Shown: positions 62,569-64,000 of the stretch, one piece after another
Numbering within the stretch: position 1 is the first letter of the stretch
Layout: each line of letters opens with the position of its first letter
Origin: Blastocladiella emersonii ATCC 22665
Lineage: Eukaryota > Blastocladiomycota > Blastocladiomycetes > Blastocladiales > Blastocladiaceae
DNA length: 64,000 nt
Direction of reading: 5' to 3'
Assembly: GCA_025594325.1 (NCBI GenBank)
Contig: JANHCV010000010.1
Coordinates: 1,488,001-1,552,000 of the forward strand
Position numbers and translations under genes: made by a program
Notes under the pieces: generated by a model
Told to the model about the DNA's origin: nothing
Seen by the model: the letters and a program-made list of their open reading frames with translations, nothing else
The model's database searches: none

Positions 62569-64000
62569 GCTGGAGGTGGCGGGCGTGGGCGGTCGTTAGC
62601 TGGTTGCTCGAGGAGTGCGAGCGAGCGAGCGAGCGCCACCCGTCGAGAGCAAGCGCGAGTGCTGCTAGAGCGCCGAGGCGCGGCAGCAACAAGCTCGAGC
62701 AGGGACGACGTCGACGAGGTGGGAGACAGCGGCAGCGCTGCGGGACATACGTTGATTCGAGGAGGAAGGAAGCACAAGCGAGAGAAGGGAGGGAGGGCGG
62801 GGGCCCCGGTGGTATTTATGTTGCAGGGGGGACAACAGGGCGGGGCGGCAAGCGGGGCGGCGGCGGCGAGGCCCGGGTGGTGGCGAAAAAGCGCAGTCCC
62901 GAGCCACAGTGCGCGACTGACCAATCACAGGGCCGCCCTCCGCATACCGAATATTCGCCGATCCCGCCCTACTGCTCAAGCTTTAGGTTCCCCGGCCGAG
63001 TCAGGCGGCACACATCGTGACACGGCCGCCGCGATCCCGCTTCAGAGTTTTGGACAGGGACCCGTGCGATCCTCCATCGTCTCGTCGTTGTCGTTGTTGG
63101 CGGTGAGGCCACTCGCTCATCGTCGAGGTCCACGATGGCCATCATCCATCGCGGCGGCCGCGACCATGGCCATCGTGGGTCTCGTGCTTCCCCGCACTCT
63201 GGCGCTCGGCCGCGCCCCACCACTGAACCTGCCACTCCTCCAGCCCTCGCTACGCGCCTCGCCGTGTGCCTCGTGGTCGTCGACGACGAGGGTCAGGCGG
63301 CGTGCCGCGCCAACGTTTCAGATTGCCTGCAACATCGGAACGAACCGGGTGTGGCGTTCCGATCCTGCTTGTCCGCTTCTCCGAACATTCAACCTCGACT
63401 ACGCCGACGACATCACCAGTGTTCGCCGCAGTTCCATGTGGGCGTCGCTGATGCGGTGCGCCGACCGGCTCGTTTGCCCGCGAACATGGCCGCGACGCCC
63501 GCGACGCCCACGGGCGTTGGCGTTGCCTCAAGTTGTGCTTGGACTCGCGCCGGGGCGTCGACTGTGGCGGAGGTCGAGGTGGAGCTACGCCATCATTCTC
63601 GCCGTCTCTTCGTCGCGAGGCCCCGCGTGCTCGACGTGTTGCGCCCGCGGCCGTAAGCGCGGTGGTGGTGGCGGCGCCTGCTGATGCAGCTTCCATCGCA
63701 CCCACGAATGTCGCAGCCTCTCCGTCGCAGCGCGTGATGCGTGCTGTGATCGTCGCCGTGGTGCGGTGCGGGGGCGGCGGCTGCGCCACAAGTTCCCACG
63801 GTCGAGTGTTCGCGGCCGCGTGGGGCCAAGCGGGACCCGTGGGCGCCGCGGGCGCGAGCGACTCGCGAGGGCGCGGCATCCAGGGACGCCAGATGGGATA
63901 TCGCGCGCGCTGCGCCGAGCGAAAGATCCCGGACCGCGACCGCGCGATCCCGAAGGGTGCAGGATGCAGGGTGGAGGGTGTGAATACTAAGTATACTACC
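62569..64000. other. 5' flank of the nucleoside transporter and 1.4 kb without a gene
   Basis: GAGCGAGCGAGCGAGCG lies just upstream of the transporter start. GATGGCCATC and CCATGGCCATCG motifs recur near 63130-63175 and resemble those at 9450 and 60530. No coding frame with recognisable content was seen; a gene may begin beyond the window. Confidence 0.4.

Noticed and set aside
61414-63684. Long plus-strand open frame of about 750 codons over the nucleoside transporter
   Set aside because: It is the antisense shadow of the GC-rich CNT gene; the translation is charged low-complexity, while the minus strand gives a full CNT family protein.
1-64000. CRISPR arrays, rRNA and tRNA genes
   Set aside because: No regularly spaced repeats of CRISPR type, no rRNA-like sequence, and no cloverleaf with a proper B box was found by eye; tRNAs could still be missed without a covariance-model search.

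Overview
This 64 kb window is GC-rich fungal nuclear DNA. Genes carry short introns (55-81 nt) whose ends are very uniform: nearly every donor reads GTACG or GTGCG and nearly every acceptor is TAG. The gene set fits an early-diverging, possibly zoosporic, fungus. It has a PH-domain AKT-type kinase, a concentrative nucleoside transporter and an attractin-like CUB/EGF/kelch receptor, all unusual in Dikarya, next to a fungal-type DUF4470 gene. A Blastocladiomycota-like genome is my best guess. That is inference from gene content, not from a marker sequence.

Layout. 0.7-9.1 kb holds two secretory-pathway genes (a large secreted protein and a kelch-type membrane protein) separated by about 4.5 kb with nothing recognisable. 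9.5-21.3 kb is a repeat-rich, decayed island. It contains a basic low-complexity protein gene and a DUF4470 gene cut off by a Helitron. The element carries an antisense cargo ORF and a broken PIF1-type helicase. Beyond it lie 66-bp inverted repeats with a palindromic core, a LINE RNase H fossil and a multiply frameshifted gene.

21.5-33 kb is a compact block of intact genes on alternating strands: a Ser/Pro-rich coiled-coil protein, AKT-like kinase, TMEM41/VTT membrane protein, an acidic coiled-coil protein, mitochondrial NCA2 and a vacuolar-type amino acid transporter. 33.5-38.1 kb is a family of F-box-like/LRR genes in several states of decay. 38.5-42.4 kb has a DUF676 lipase and a divergent co-chaperone pair (p23/Sba1 and a type II DnaJ) sharing a promoter with a perfect heat-shock element. 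42.6-48.9 kb is again poor in intact genes: a truncated, frameshifted VPS16 copy, an FCP1-like phosphatase fragment and simple repeats.

48.9-62.6 kb is compact and intact: attractin-like receptor, RNA polymerase III subunit RPC11, F-box/beta-propeller-like protein, COP9 signalosome subunit 8, TIM17, an unknown protein, a wall-type protein with a degenerate polysaccharide-deacetylase domain, and the nucleoside transporter. The last 1.4 kb shows no gene.

The housekeeping genes belong to unrelated pathways (mitochondrial import and respiration, Pol III, ubiquitin/COP9, chaperones, transport). The only pair that clearly works together is p23/DnaJ. No CRISPR array, rRNA or tRNA gene was found by eye. 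Intron positions were read by eye from splice signals, frame continuity and family conservation; RNA data would settle them.
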